From Thioploca sp. (GTDB lineage Bacteria > Pseudomonadota > Gammaproteobacteria > Beggiatoales > Beggiatoaceae), in assembly GCA_011371325.1 (NCBI GenBank), contig DRQV01000290.1, forward strand, positions 1 to 14,230: 14,230 bases of DNA. The letters run 5' to 3'. This document shows positions 5,834-14,230 of this stretch, piece by piece. Position 1 is the first letter of the stretch, and every line of letters starts with the position of its first letter. The translations under genes were made by a program, and so were the position numbers. The notes under the pieces were generated by a model. The model had not been told where the DNA came from. It was given only the letters and a program-made list of their open reading frames with translations, and did not search any database.

Positions 5834-6910
5834 ATGGATAAGCGTATAAACTTGAAAATGAAACCTATTGTAATTGCAACTTTAATTAGTTTAACTAGTT
5901 CTCAAGTATTATTAGCTGGAGAATTATCGGCTAAAGATATAGTTACTGGAATTACTGTAAGTGGTTATGTGCAAACTGAAGTTCGTTATAATAATGATTT
6001 TAATGATGTTGATAGCAGTGATATTGTAGTAGATGAAATAAATTTTACTATAGATGGTCAGGTACATAAATTTGCCAAAACAACCCTTTCTTTTAAATAT
6101 GAAGAAGATATTACTCCATTAGAAGTGGATAATGCTTATCTTACTTTAAGTAGTAATTCACCATTATATTTAAAAGCTGGACAATTATATGTACCATTTG
6201 GAAATTTTTCTACCCATATGGTTTCTGATAGTCTTACACATTTTGCTGAAACAAGAGAGACTGCTGTTCAATTAGGAATTAAAAATGGTGGGGTTTATGG
6301 TTCAATATATGGTTTTAATGGAATTAATAATGCTAGAAATACTATCGATCATTATGGTTTGAACCTTGGTTTTAGTTTGCTAACTAAGCCTTATTATAAT
6401 ATTAATAAACATAATAAAAATTCAACACCAAAATCTTTTGACATGGGTATTGGTTATATAAGTGACATTGGTGATGCTGATAGTTTAGAAGGTTTTTTAA
6501 CAAATACGGTTGATTACGATTATATCGATGCAACTAATGTTTATGTAAATTTTAGTTATGGCACATTTAGCTTTATGGGCGAATATATTGCGGCATTAGA
6601 TAACTTCAAGTCTAAACATATAGCTTTTAATGGAACTGGGGCTAAAATACATGCTTATGATACAGAGATTGGTTTAAATTTTAATTTAGCTGGTTACAAT
6701 ACTACTGTTGCCATTGGTTATCAAGTTACTGAAGAAGCTCTGGCATTACAATTACCGGAAAGTCGTATTATTGGTATACTGTCCACCGAAATTTATACTA
6801 ATACCAGTTTATCTTTAGAATATGCATTAAATAAAGATTATAGTGAAGATGATGGTGGAACTGGTAAAGATTCTAATTCAGTAATTTTGCAATTAGCAGT
6901 AAAGTTCTAA
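5834..6910 (+). CDS. Outer-membrane beta-barrel porin, LbtU siderophore-porin-like
   Basis: A 358-residue exported protein. A basic start (MDKRINLKMK) and a hydrophobic stretch end at SSQVLLAG, a plausible signal-peptidase site near residue 29. The mature part is rich in alternating Gly/Asn/Tyr strands and ends with aromatic Phe (LQLAVKF), as outer-membrane barrels do. Its middle, with YVPFGNFSTHMVSD, FAETRETAVQLG and GGVYGSIYGFNG, resembles the LbtU family, known from Legionella as a TonB-independent receptor/porin for the siderophore legiobactin. The family call is from memory of motifs. An in-frame TGA at 5831 fixes ATG 5834 as the earliest start; ATG 5858 is an alternative that keeps the signal peptide. 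It lies 165 bases after ferritin and may belong to the same iron-controlled unit, although a hairpin intervenes. Confidence 0.75.
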   Translation: MDKRINLKMKPIVIATLISLTSSQVLLAGELSAKDIVTGITVSGYVQTEVRYNNDFNDVDSSDIVVDEINFTIDGQVHKFAKTTLSFKYEEDITPLEVDNAYLTLSSNSPLYLKAGQLYVPFGNFSTHMVSDSLTHFAETRETAVQLGIKNGGVYGSIYGFNGINNARNTIDHYGLNLGFSLLTKPYYNINKHNKNSTPKSFDMGIGYISDIGDADSLEGFLTNTVDYDYIDATNVYVNFSYGTFSFMGEYIAALDNFKSKHIAFNGTGAKIHAYDTEIGLNFNLAGYNTTVAIGYQVTEEALALQLPESRIIGILSTEIYTNTSLSLEYALNKDYSEDDGGTGKDSNSVILQLAVKF

Positions 6911-6967
6911 TGATTCAATATTTTTAGGTTCGCAATATTAATCTAAAACTCTGAAATTCATATATCA

Positions 6968-9643
6968 ATGAATAATAATTTAATCCTAATCGATGGTTCT
7001 AATTACTTACATCGAGCTTTCCACGCTACTCCAAATCTTAAAAATTCGGCTGGATTTCCCACTGGAGCAATTTTTGGCATAACCAATATGCTTAAAAATA
7101 TATTGCAAAAATATCAACCAGAATATATTGCATTAGTATTTGATGCTAAAGGAAAAACTTTTCGGAATGATTTATATCCAGCTTATAAAGCTAATCGTCC
7201 TCCTATGGATGATGATTTAGCGGCACAGATTCCATTTGTATTGGAGATTGTTACAGCTTTAGGATTTCCAGTTGTGCAGATCGAAGGAGTGGAAGCTGAT
7301 GATGTGATTGGAACTTTAGCCAAACAAGCTGAGGAGAATGGTAAACCAAGCTTAATATTTACTGGTGATAAGGATTTTGCTCAGTTAGTAAACGATTCTA
7401 TTACCATTATAGATAGCATGAAAAATACCAAATTTGATGTTCAAGAAATAGAAACTAAATTTGGCATTCCCCCCAATTTAATTATTGACTATCTTACTTT
7501 AATTGGTGATAATGTAGATAACGTACCAGGGGTTAATAAAGTTGGGCCTAAAACAGCAGTAAAATGGCTGACTACTTACGGAAATTTAGAAAATATAATA
7601 AATAATGCCAATAAAATTACAGGCAAAGTTGGAGAAAATTTACGGACAGCTATTCCAAATTTATCCTTAACTCGACAACTATTAACTATAAAAACTGATG
7701 TAACTTTAGCAAATTTAGAATTAAAATTAAACCCTCCCGATTTAAATAAATTACATGAATTATATAGTAAACTCGGCTTTAAAAAATGGTTGGCAGAGCT
7801 GCCTAAAATTGAGAATATTTCAGTCAATAAAACTCCAGTTCCAAAATATGAAACTATATTGTTACAATCACAATTAGAACTATGGCTACAACGATTGACT
7901 AAAGCTGAATTATTTGCATTTGATACTGAAACTACTAGTTTAAATTATTTGCAAGCTAGGATTGTAGGAATCTCATTTGCTGTCCAAGCTGGAGAAGCTG
8001 CTTATATACCGCTAACTCATGATTATTTAGGAGTTCCCAAGCAATTATCTTTAGATAAAGTTCTGCAAGCTTTACAACCATTATTGGAAAATCCACAGCA
8101 ATTAAAAGTTGGTCAAAATATCAAATATGATACTCATGTATTGGCTAATCATGGCATAAATTTACAAGGCATTGCTTCTGATACCATGTTAGAATCCTAT
8201 GTGTTAGATAGCACTTCGCAACATAATATGGACGCTTTAGCTGAAAAACATCTCAATCTTGCTACGATTAAATTTGCAGAAGTTGCTGGGAAAGGTAAAA
8301 AACAATTAACTTTTAATCAAGTAAATATAGAACATGCCGCTCCATATGCTGCTGAAGATGCGGACATTACCTTGCAATTGCACCAAAAATTATATCCTCA
8401 ATTGACAGCAATTACCAAGCTTAATTATGTCCTACATAACATAGAGTTACCACTTGTATCAATCCTAACCAAAATGGAAAGAAATGGGATTCAAATTGAT
8501 GCAAATTTACTACATAAACATAGTGCTGAATTAACTAATAGATTACAACATCTTGAACAACAAGTATATACAATTGCAGGTGAAGAATTTAATCTTAATT
8601 CTCCTAAGCAATTGCAAGTTATATTATTCGATAAACTACAATTACCGATTTTAAAAAGAACTCCCAAAAAAGATCCTTCAACAGCAGTAGATGTGTTAGA
8701 AGAATTAGCTCTTGATTATCCATTGCCTAAACTAATTTTAGAATATCGTAGCTTAAGTAAATTAAAATCAACTTATACCGATAGTTTAGCTAAACAAATT
8801 AATCCTACAACTGGGCGAGTACATACTTCCTATCAACAAGCTGTCACCAGTACAGGACGTTTATCTTCCACCAAACCAAATTTGCAAAATATTCCAATTC
8901 GCCATGCTGAAGGAAGACGAATTCGGCAAGCTTTTATCGCACCAACCGGTTACAAATTATTAGCTGCTGACTATTCACAGATTGAATTACGGATCATGGC
9001 ACATTTATCCAAAGATGATAGCTTACTCAAAGCTTTTTCTAGCAATGAAGATATTCATCGTGCTACTGCATCTCAAGTATTTGACGTTCCAATTGATAAA
9101 GTAACTACTGAACAACGTCGCAATGCTAAAGCAGTTAATTTTGGACTAATTTATGGCATGCAAGCTTTTGGATTAGCTAAACAATTAAGTATAAAACGAT
9201 CAGAAGCTAAAGCTTATATTGATGCTTATTTTGCTCGTTATCCTGAAGTTGAAAACTATATGAATGAAACAAAAGAATTAGCTAGACAGCAAGGATATGT
9301 GGAAACTATTTTTGGGCGGAGGTTATATATTCCCGAAATTAAATCCCGTAATCATCCACGTCGGCAAGCGGCTGAACGTACTGCTATTAATGCTCCAATG
9401 CAAGGCACAGCAGCTGATTTAATTAAATTAGCAATGATTACCGTAGATAAACGAATTCAAACCAATAATTTAGATATTAAATTACTAATGCAGGTTCATG
9501 ATGAATTAGTATTTGAAATTGCTGAAAATGATATGGAACTAGCCCAAAAATTGATCATCGAAGCTATGACTCAAGTTACTAAATTACGAGTTCCATTGTT
9601 AGTTAAAATTGGAATTGGAGATAATTGGGATCAAGCTCATTAA
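6968..9643 (+). CDS. polA: DNA polymerase I
   Basis: Repair and Okazaki-fragment maturation enzyme, 891 residues (E. coli 928), with all three activities. The N-terminal 5'-3' flap nuclease has LIDGSNYLHRAFHA, YKANRPPMDDDL, EGVEADDVIG, TGDKDFAQL and the helix-hairpin-helix region GDNVDNVPGV. The 3'-5' proofreading domain is intact (FDTET with Asp319/Glu321; KYDTH; AAEDADITLQ), unlike in many bacteria where it is dead. Polymerase motif A is DYSQIELR (Asp668), motif B RRNAKAVNFGLIYGM, motif C VHDELVF (Asp845); the 177-residue spacing between the two Asp equals that in E. coli. An in-frame stop at 6944 leaves ATG 6968 as the only ATG at the N-terminus, and no Shine-Dalgarno is seen. It follows the porin by 57 bases and has no functional tie to it. 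Confidence 0.98.
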   Translation: MNNNLILIDGSNYLHRAFHATPNLKNSAGFPTGAIFGITNMLKNILQKYQPEYIALVFDAKGKTFRNDLYPAYKANRPPMDDDLAAQIPFVLEIVTALGFPVVQIEGVEADDVIGTLAKQAEENGKPSLIFTGDKDFAQLVNDSITIIDSMKNTKFDVQEIETKFGIPPNLIIDYLTLIGDNVDNVPGVNKVGPKTAVKWLTTYGNLENIINNANKITGKVGENLRTAIPNLSLTRQLLTIKTDVTLANLELKLNPPDLNKLHELYSKLGFKKWLAELPKIENISVNKTPVPKYETILLQSQLELWLQRLTKAELFAFDTETTSLNYLQARIVGISFAVQAGEAAYIPLTHDYLGVPKQLSLDKVLQALQPLLENPQQLKVGQNIKYDTHVLANHGINLQGIASDTMLESYVLDSTSQHNMDALAEKHLNLATIKFAEVAGKGKKQLTFNQVNIEHAAPYAAEDADITLQLHQKLYPQLTAITKLNYVLHNIELPLVSILTKMERNGIQIDANLLHKHSAELTNRLQHLEQQVYTIAGEEFNLNSPKQLQVILFDKLQLPILKRTPKKDPSTAVDVLEELALDYPLPKLILEYRSLSKLKSTYTDSLAKQINPTTGRVHTSYQQAVTSTGRLSSTKPNLQNIPIRHAEGRRIRQAFIAPTGYKLLAADYSQIELRIMAHLSKDDSLLKAFSSNEDIHRATASQVFDVPIDKVTTEQRRNAKAVNFGLIYGMQAFGLAKQLSIKRSEAKAYIDAYFARYPEVENYMNETKELARQQGYVETIFGRRLYIPEIKSRNHPRRQAAERTAINAPMQGTAADLIKLAMITVDKRIQTNNLDIKLLMQVHDELVFEIAENDMELAQKLIIEAMTQVTKLRVPLLVKIGIGDNWDQAH

Positions 9644-9680
9644 AATATTAATTAGAATTTTTTACTAAAAAAATAGTTAC

Positions 9681-9728
9681 AAAAGCTATTATAATTACAC
9701 ATACATATTACCTTCCATTTTAGCTTTT
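9681..9728. repeat. 8-bp inverted repeat between polA and tamB
   Basis: AAAAGCTA (9681-9688) and TAGCTTTT (9721-9728) are perfect inverted repeats separated by 32 bases. They flank a TATAAT at 9690-9695, and a second TATAAT lies just downstream at 9736-9741. The repeat could be an operator or a long-loop hairpin. Neither TATAAT has a good -35 at standard spacing. Confidence 0.3.
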
Positions 9729-9735
9729 ATTCAAC

Positions 9736-9741
9736 TATAAT
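9736..9741 (+). promoter_or_regulatory. Possible tamB -10 element
   Basis: TATAAT is a perfect -10 hexamer 32 bases before the tamB ATG. The -35 position (TTCCAT, 9713-9718) is poor, so this is a weak call in AT-rich DNA. Confidence 0.25.
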
Positions 9742-9773
9742 AGTCCTTCCCCATACCAAATTAATAATAAATT

Positions 9774-12700
9774 ATGCGACGCTTCCTAAAATATTCATTA
9801 TTAACAATATTATTTTTACTAATCATTATTATAGCCATAATAGCTTGGTTAGTCAGCACTGAATCAGGCTTACAATTTATCGGCACACAAGCTCAAAACT
9901 TTGCTCCAGGCGAATTAAAAATTGCTAAATTAGAAGGTCGTATAATTGATCGAGTTAGCTTTAACAACCTTTCCTATCAAGATGGAGAAACTACAGCTAA
10001 AATTGAATCATTTATATTTGATTGGGATGCCGGAGCTTTATTATCTGTTAAAATCCATTTAGAACAATTGCATATCAATAACATAGAAGTACATTTACCC
10101 AAATCTGAACCAGTTACAGAACAACCAGAGCAAGAATCAGCTCCATTGAAAATTCCCGATATAAAATTACCGGTAAAAATTGCATTAGATGACATTCAAA
10201 TCAATCATATTTCTATCCAAACAGCTGATGCTGAAGCATTTATAATTGATAATATTAATTTACAATCTCAAACTAGCGACCATTTAATACTACAAAATTT
10301 TCAAATTACCGCACCATTATTTAACCTTAAACTTGCTGGTGAAGTTGGTTTTATCAAGCCACATACCGTTCAGTTAGATTTAAATTGGAATGCTAACTTA
10401 CCAGATTTTAAAGTGGCTGGCCGAGGAGAAATAACTGGTGATATGGAAAAAATGACTTTAATTCATCATGTTAGTGAACCGTTAGCTATTGATTTACAAA
10501 CTACTGTGACTGATTTAATTGGTGAGTTAAATTTAGATGCAAAGCTAACTTGGCAAGAGATTTATTGGCCATTAGATATTTCACAAAAAATGGTTATTAG
10601 TCAACAAGGTAATATTACTGTAACTGGTGGTTTAGATGATTATAATTTTACCTTACGAACTAAAGTTGATGGGCAACAAATTCCTAAGAGCAATTGGCGA
10701 ATTACTGGTCAAGGTAATCAACAGCAAGTTACTATAACTACTTTACATTCTGAATTATTGGAAGGCTTATTGGATGTAAAAGGACAATTTAGTTGGCTAC
10801 CTAAAATGTTAGGACACGTAGAACTTGATTTGCAAGCTATTTCGATTAAGGATTTTTGGCCCGATTGGCCTGACGAGTTAACAATCGATACTAAATTACA
10901 AGCAAAATTAGATGGAGATACATTCCAAATTGATAATTTAGCTATCAATATTCCGCAAACTAAAACAGGGATTTACTTACAAGCGGCTGGTTTGATTGCT
11001 GGTGATAATTCTCAATTAGAAATTGCTACTTTGAATTGGGAAGGTTTGCAATGGCCGTTGATTGGGACAGAATTAGTAAATAGTAAGCAAGGTCAAATAG
11101 ATATTTCCGGCACGATGCAAAACTATCAAATTAAAATGGCTACACAAGTAGCTGGCGGACAGATTCCACCTAGTCAAATAACTTTGCAGGGAAATGGTGA
11201 TTTACAACAGTTTAAACTCGAATCATTAAAGACTAAACTATTGGAAGGAGAGATAAATACAATTGGGGAAATTAGTTGGCAACCTAAGCTAGTCGGGAAT
11301 TTAAACCTAGCAGTGGAAAAATTAAACTTGAAGGAAATATGGCAAGATTGGCCAACTAAATTACGTTTGGATACTAAATTGGCAGCTAATTTGGACGGCG
11401 AAAAATTTAAACTAGCAATCAGTAGGGATAATCCCTTGTGGCTACCTTTGCCTAAAAATCTAAAAGGTAATCATGAAGGATTACCCCTACTAAGTTTAAT
11501 TGCCACTGGTAAGCTTGGCAAAATTCCTAGTTTTGATGCAACTTTAGCTTGGCAGAAATTACAATGGCCATTAGTTGGTAAAAAATCTATGGTAACTAGT
11601 AAGACCGGACAGGTGCATGTATTTGGGACTACCGAAGATTATAAAGTTAAACTCACTACTCAAATTGATGGACAACAAGTTCCTAGTACTCATATTAGTT
11701 TGCTTGGACAGGGTAACTTACAACAGTTTAACCTCAAAACTCTACACAGTAAATTACTAAAAGGCAATATTGATATTACTGGTAAAGTTGATTGGCAAGC
11801 TAAATTGATAGCTCAACTAAATCTTGATGTTAAAAAGCTTAATTTAAAAGAAGTTTGGAAAGATTGGCCAACTAAATTACGTTTGGATACTAAATTGGTA
11901 GCTAATTTGGATGGAGATAAGTTTAAACTAGCAATCAGTAGAGGTAATCCCTTGTGGTTACCTTTGCCTAAAAAACTAAATGGCAACTATGAAGGATTGC
12001 CCCTACTAAGTTTAATTGCTACTGGTAAATTGGGAGAGATTCCTAGTTTTGATGCAACGTTAAACTGGAAAGCTTTGCAATGGCCTTTGGTTGGCAAAAA
12101 TTTACTAGTTACTAGCAAAGTTGGTAAACTTAAATTAGTTGGAAATACTGAAGATTATAAATTAAATATAACCACTCAAGTTGATGGCCAGCAGATTCCA
12201 ACAAGTAAAATTAAGCTGTCTGGACAGGGTGATTTAGAACATTTTATAATAAATTCCTTGAATACCAAAACTTTGCAGGGAATGATAACTGCTGACGGTG
12301 AAGTAAACTGGCAACCTACTTTAGCGGCTCAATTAAATTTGAATATGGATAAAATTGCTTTACAAGAAGTATGGCCAGATTGGCCGCAAGGGTTAAATCT
12401 GAATACCAATTTAAAAGCCGGTTTGGAAGGAGATAACTTTCAAATAAATCAATTAGATATATCGATTCCTCAAACCGGTATGGAGCTTTCTGTAACTGGT
12501 TCTGGTACTACTGATGGTGAAATTATAACCGCAGTTCTGAATTGGCAGGATTTACAATGGCCTCTGAATGATGGAGAGATAGTCCAGAGTAAGACGGGAG
12601 CTTTCAGTATTGAAGGTGGGATTAAGTCTTATCAGGTGCAATTGGATACTGAATTGAAAGGCAAGGATATTCCAGCCGGTCGATGGCAAGCTATGGGTTA

Positions 12701-14230
12701 TGGGGATGATAAAAGCTTTAAGTTAAGTAGTTTACAAGGTGATATTTTACAAGGGATATTGGATTTATCCGGACAATTGCAGTGGCAACCTAAGTTAAAC
12801 TGGCAATTTACTCTGCAAGGTGAAAATTTAAATCCAGGTGAACAGTGGCAAGACTGGCCAGGTGATTTAGCTATGAATATTCAGACCCAAGGTAATATGG
12901 GTAAAAAGCTTACCACTCAACTACAAATTAACCAATTAGATGGGAAATTACGTGACTATCTACTTAATTTAGAAACTGATATTAATATTGATGGCAATAT
13001 CTATAAAATCAATAAATTAAACTTTAATTCTGGCAAGGCTTATCTTACTGCCAAAGGTCGTTTGGGAGATAAATCTAATCTAACTTGGGAAATTAATGCT
13101 CCTGACTTGCAAGCTTTTTTACCAGATGCGAAAGGCAGTATTGTTGGTAAAGGTAGTTTGACTGGACCATTAAATTTACCCCATGTGAAAGCTCAATTAA
13201 AAGCTAATTCTATAGTGTTTCAACAAAATAATTTACAAAAATTGACTACTGCTGTGGATGTAAATTTGAAAGGTTCTCAAAAGCTATTTTTAGATATTAT
13301 TGCTACTAATTTAGCAGCTGGAACTACTCAGATTAATAGTATTAAATTGCAAGGTAATGGTAGTTTACCCAAACATACGATTACCGCCAATTTAGATATG
13401 CCAACCGACGATTTTATGTTGCAATTGAAAGGTGGTTTAAAACAGATGTCAAATTGGCAAGGTAAGTTACAACAGATTAATTTAAATACTGAAAAAGCGG
13501 ATAATTGGGAACTCAGCAAACCAAGTAAACTTCTATTATCAGCAGAACAGGTTAAATTGGCTAAAACTTGTTTACAAAATACTAAAACTACTGGTAAATT
13601 ATGTACTGAAGTTGATTGGTCAGGTAAATCTGGTAGTAAATTAAAAGTTGATATTAAGAAGTTATCTTTGGAATTGTTGCAGGCATTTTTACCAGAAGAT
13701 ATGAAGATAAAAAATGGAGCTATTAACGGTGGTTTGCAAACTACTTTGCGGCCGGATGGTAAAATAAATTCAACCGTTGATATAAAAATTGCTCCGGGAA
13801 TATTTTCTATAACAACTGATGATAAAGTGGAACAATTAAAATTTGCTGGCGGTGATTTAAACTTAAAAATCAATAATAAAGGCCTCAATGGTGGACTCAA
13901 GTTAAAAATGCTAAATCGTAGCAATATCAATGGCAAAATCAAAATGCCTAAATTGACTCATATTCCACCTAAAAGTAAACAGCCAATTAAAGCTAATTTA
14001 ACTGCTAAATTTGGAGATTTAGATATTTTGCCAACTTTTGTGCCACAAGCGGAAAATACTAAAGGTCAAGTTGGGATAAATTTAACTGTGGCTGGTTTAT
14101 TGGATAAACCTAAAATCCAAGGTAAGATTCAAATTATTGATGTCGCTACTGAATTACCAGAATTAGGTTTGATATTGAAAGATTTCAATTTAGCTTTACG
14201 CAGTGATGGCAGTGAAAAAATTTATTTAGA
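9774..14230 (+). CDS. tamB: TamB-like translocation/assembly module protein, 3' end beyond window
   Basis: Inner-membrane-anchored, periplasm-spanning AsmA-superfamily protein of the TAM system, involved in outer-membrane protein assembly and, by newer models, phospholipid transport to the outer membrane. The frame is open for 1485 codons to the window edge without a stop. Residues 1-28 are a basic start plus one hydrophobic anchor (LLTILFLLIIIIAIIAWLVS). Next comes the TamB-type start of the periplasmic part (STESGLQFI, APGELKIAKLEGRIID). The rest is amphipathic beta-strand sequence, with typical phrases such as APDLQAFLPDAKGS (about residue 1110). Five tandem modules occupy about residues 260-1080. 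The conserved C-terminal domain (DUF490/TamB) lies beyond the window. Already longer than E. coli TamB (1259). An in-frame TAA at 9768 fixes the start; no Shine-Dalgarno is visible. tamA, the usual upstream partner, is absent here: polA is upstream. Confidence 0.9.
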   Translation, partial: MRRFLKYSLLTILFLLIIIIAIIAWLVSTESGLQFIGTQAQNFAPGELKIAKLEGRIIDRVSFNNLSYQDGETTAKIESFIFDWDAGALLSVKIHLEQLHINNIEVHLPKSEPVTEQPEQESAPLKIPDIKLPVKIALDDIQINHISIQTADAEAFIIDNINLQSQTSDHLILQNFQITAPLFNLKLAGEVGFIKPHTVQLDLNWNANLPDFKVAGRGEITGDMEKMTLIHHVSEPLAIDLQTTVTDLIGELNLDAKLTWQEIYWPLDISQKMVISQQGNITVTGGLDDYNFTLRTKVDGQQIPKSNWRITGQGNQQQVTITTLHSELLEGLLDVKGQFSWLPKMLGHVELDLQAISIKDFWPDWPDELTIDTKLQAKLDGDTFQIDNLAINIPQTKTGIYLQAAGLIAGDNSQLEIATLNWEGLQWPLIGTELVNSKQGQIDISGTMQNYQIKMATQVAGGQIPPSQITLQGNGDLQQFKLESLKTKLLEGEINTIGEISWQPKLVGNLNLAVEKLNLKEIWQDWPTKLRLDTKLAANLDGEKFKLAISRDNPLWLPLPKNLKGNHEGLPLLSLIATGKLGKIPSFDATLAWQKLQWPLVGKKSMVTSKTGQVHVFGTTEDYKVKLTTQIDGQQVPSTHISLLGQGNLQQFNLKTLHSKLLKGNIDITGKVDWQAKLIAQLNLDVKKLNLKEVWKDWPTKLRLDTKLVANLDGDKFKLAISRGNPLWLPLPKKLNGNYEGLPLLSLIATGKLGEIPSFDATLNWKALQWPLVGKNLLVTSKVGKLKLVGNTEDYKLNITTQVDGQQIPTSKIKLSGQGDLEHFIINSLNTKTLQGMITADGEVNWQPTLAAQLNLNMDKIALQEVWPDWPQGLNLNTNLKAGLEGDNFQINQLDISIPQTGMELSVTGSGTTDGEIITAVLNWQDLQWPLNDGEIVQSKTGAFSIEGGIKSYQVQLDTELKGKDIPAGRWQAMGYGDDKSFKLSSLQGDILQGILDLSGQLQWQPKLNWQFTLQGENLNPGEQWQDWPGDLAMNIQTQGNMGKKLTTQLQINQLDGKLRDYLLNLETDINIDGNIYKINKLNFNSGKAYLTAKGRLGDKSNLTWEINAPDLQAFLPDAKGSIVGKGSLTGPLNLPHVKAQLKANSIVFQQNNLQKLTTAVDVNLKGSQKLFLDIIATNLAAGTTQINSIKLQGNGSLPKHTITANLDMPTDDFMLQLKGGLKQMSNWQGKLQQINLNTEKADNWELSKPSKLLLSAEQVKLAKTCLQNTKTTGKLCTEVDWSGKSGSKLKVDIKKLSLELLQAFLPEDMKIKNGAINGGLQTTLRPDGKINSTVDIKIAPGIFSITTDDKVEQLKFAGGDLNLKINNKGLNGGLKLKMLNRSNINGKIKMPKLTHIPPKSKQPIKANLTAKFGDLDILPTFVPQAENTKGQVGINLTVAGLLDKPKIQGKIQIIDVATELPELGLILKDFNLALRSDGSEKIYL
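11346..11582 (+). repeat. Near-identical repeat copy A within tamB
   Basis: Begins at the DWPTKLRLDTKL codons. The first 37 bases are identical to copy B 516 bases downstream, and my hand count over about 237 bases gives roughly 85% identity, highest in the first 150. Other module pairs are recognisable mainly at protein level. Confidence 0.85.
11862..12098 (+). repeat. Near-identical repeat copy B within tamB
   Basis: Partner of the copy 516 bases upstream (exactly 172 codons). Shared stretches include KFKLAISR, NPLWLPLPK and EGLPLLSLIATGKLG. This marks a recent duplication or gene conversion between adjacent modules. Confidence 0.85.

Larger units (their letters stand above)
10551..13019 (+). 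repeat. Five tandem modules of about 160-172 codons inside tamB
   Basis: Anchoring on the Trp of the NWxxLQWPL-type motif gives copies starting at 10551, 11037, 11550, 12066 and 12543 (steps 162, 171, 172 and 159 codons). A second landmark, WxDWP, recurs with its Asp codon at 10863, 11346, 11862, 12378 and 12852 (steps 161, 172, 172 and 158). Each module reads: LQWPL, a Ser-x-x-G turn, DGQQIP-type loop, GQGDLQQF, a KLLEG-type strand, WQPKL, then WxDWP and LDTKLxANLDG. The steps are whole codons, so the frame is kept. This is consistent with repeating beta-groove units of bridge-like lipid-transfer proteins. Confidence 0.88.

Noticed and set aside
9681..9728. Inverted repeat as the polA terminator
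   Set aside because: The 32-base loop is long and no T-run follows the second arm, so it is listed only as a repeat.
10551..13019. Repeats in tamB as a CRISPR or satellite array
   Set aside because: The period is about 480-516 bases, in whole codons within one open frame, with no spacer structure.
13328..13942. 204-residue minus-strand frame inside tamB
   Set aside because: It is antisense to a clearly coding TamB frame; long antisense frames arise here because the TamB codon bias yields few stops on the opposite strand. The shorter minus-strand frames at 1612, 7576, 9977 and 10718 are rejected for the same reason.

Overview
The window looks like chromosomal DNA from an AT-rich gammaproteobacterium. 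The codon bias is extreme (Leu mostly TTA, Lys mostly AAA). The gene families fit that class: a PcnB-type poly(A) polymerase, a TamB with an inner-membrane anchor, a full-length proofreading DNA polymerase I, an FtnA-like ferritin and a porin resembling the Legionella LbtU siderophore-porin family. That mix recalls Legionellales or Thiotrichales-like lineages, but the exact taxon cannot be read from the sequence. All supported genes are on the + strand. I saw no tRNA, rRNA, CRISPR array or transposase.

Layout. (1) 3-1157: 3' part of a receiver-domain regulator whose C-terminal histidine-kinase-like core has lost the key catalytic residues; it overlaps by 4 bases (ATGA) a three-domain Xaa-Pro aminopeptidase (1154-2875). 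(2) A very AT-rich spacer with a perfect stem-loop, an A-tract and a candidate promoter leads into pcnB, which starts at a GTG behind a good Shine-Dalgarno, followed by a small two-helix membrane protein (4445-4684). (3) 4685-5037 has no gene. It holds a weak terminator-like hairpin, a 126-bp imperfect palindrome and a promoter overlapped by Fur-box-like sequence. (4) 5038-6910 is an iron locus: a 42-residue Cys-rich peptide, a ferritin whose 5' end is frameshifted by what looks like loss of one AATTT unit, and an LbtU-like porin. (5) polA (6968-9643). (6) tamB from 9774 to the window end, open for 1485 codons and not finished. Its N-terminal two thirds contain five tandem modules of about 160-172 residues, two of them nearly identical in DNA.

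How the genes work together. Most of the window is housekeeping (protein turnover, RNA polyadenylation, DNA repair, envelope biogenesis) with no obvious pathway link. The exception is the iron locus. An apparently Fur-repressible promoter sits in front of a Cys-rich peptide tightly coupled to ferritin, with a possible siderophore porin downstream. That is the opposite of the usual logic for an iron-storage gene, so either the ferritin serves a low-iron role, Fur acts differently here, or the frameshifted ferritin is decaying.

No clearly new multi-gene defence or mobile system was seen. The best candidates for something undescribed are the Cys-rich peptide/ferritin/porin locus, the palindrome at 4743-4868, the pseudokinase-type regulator and the module expansion in TamB.
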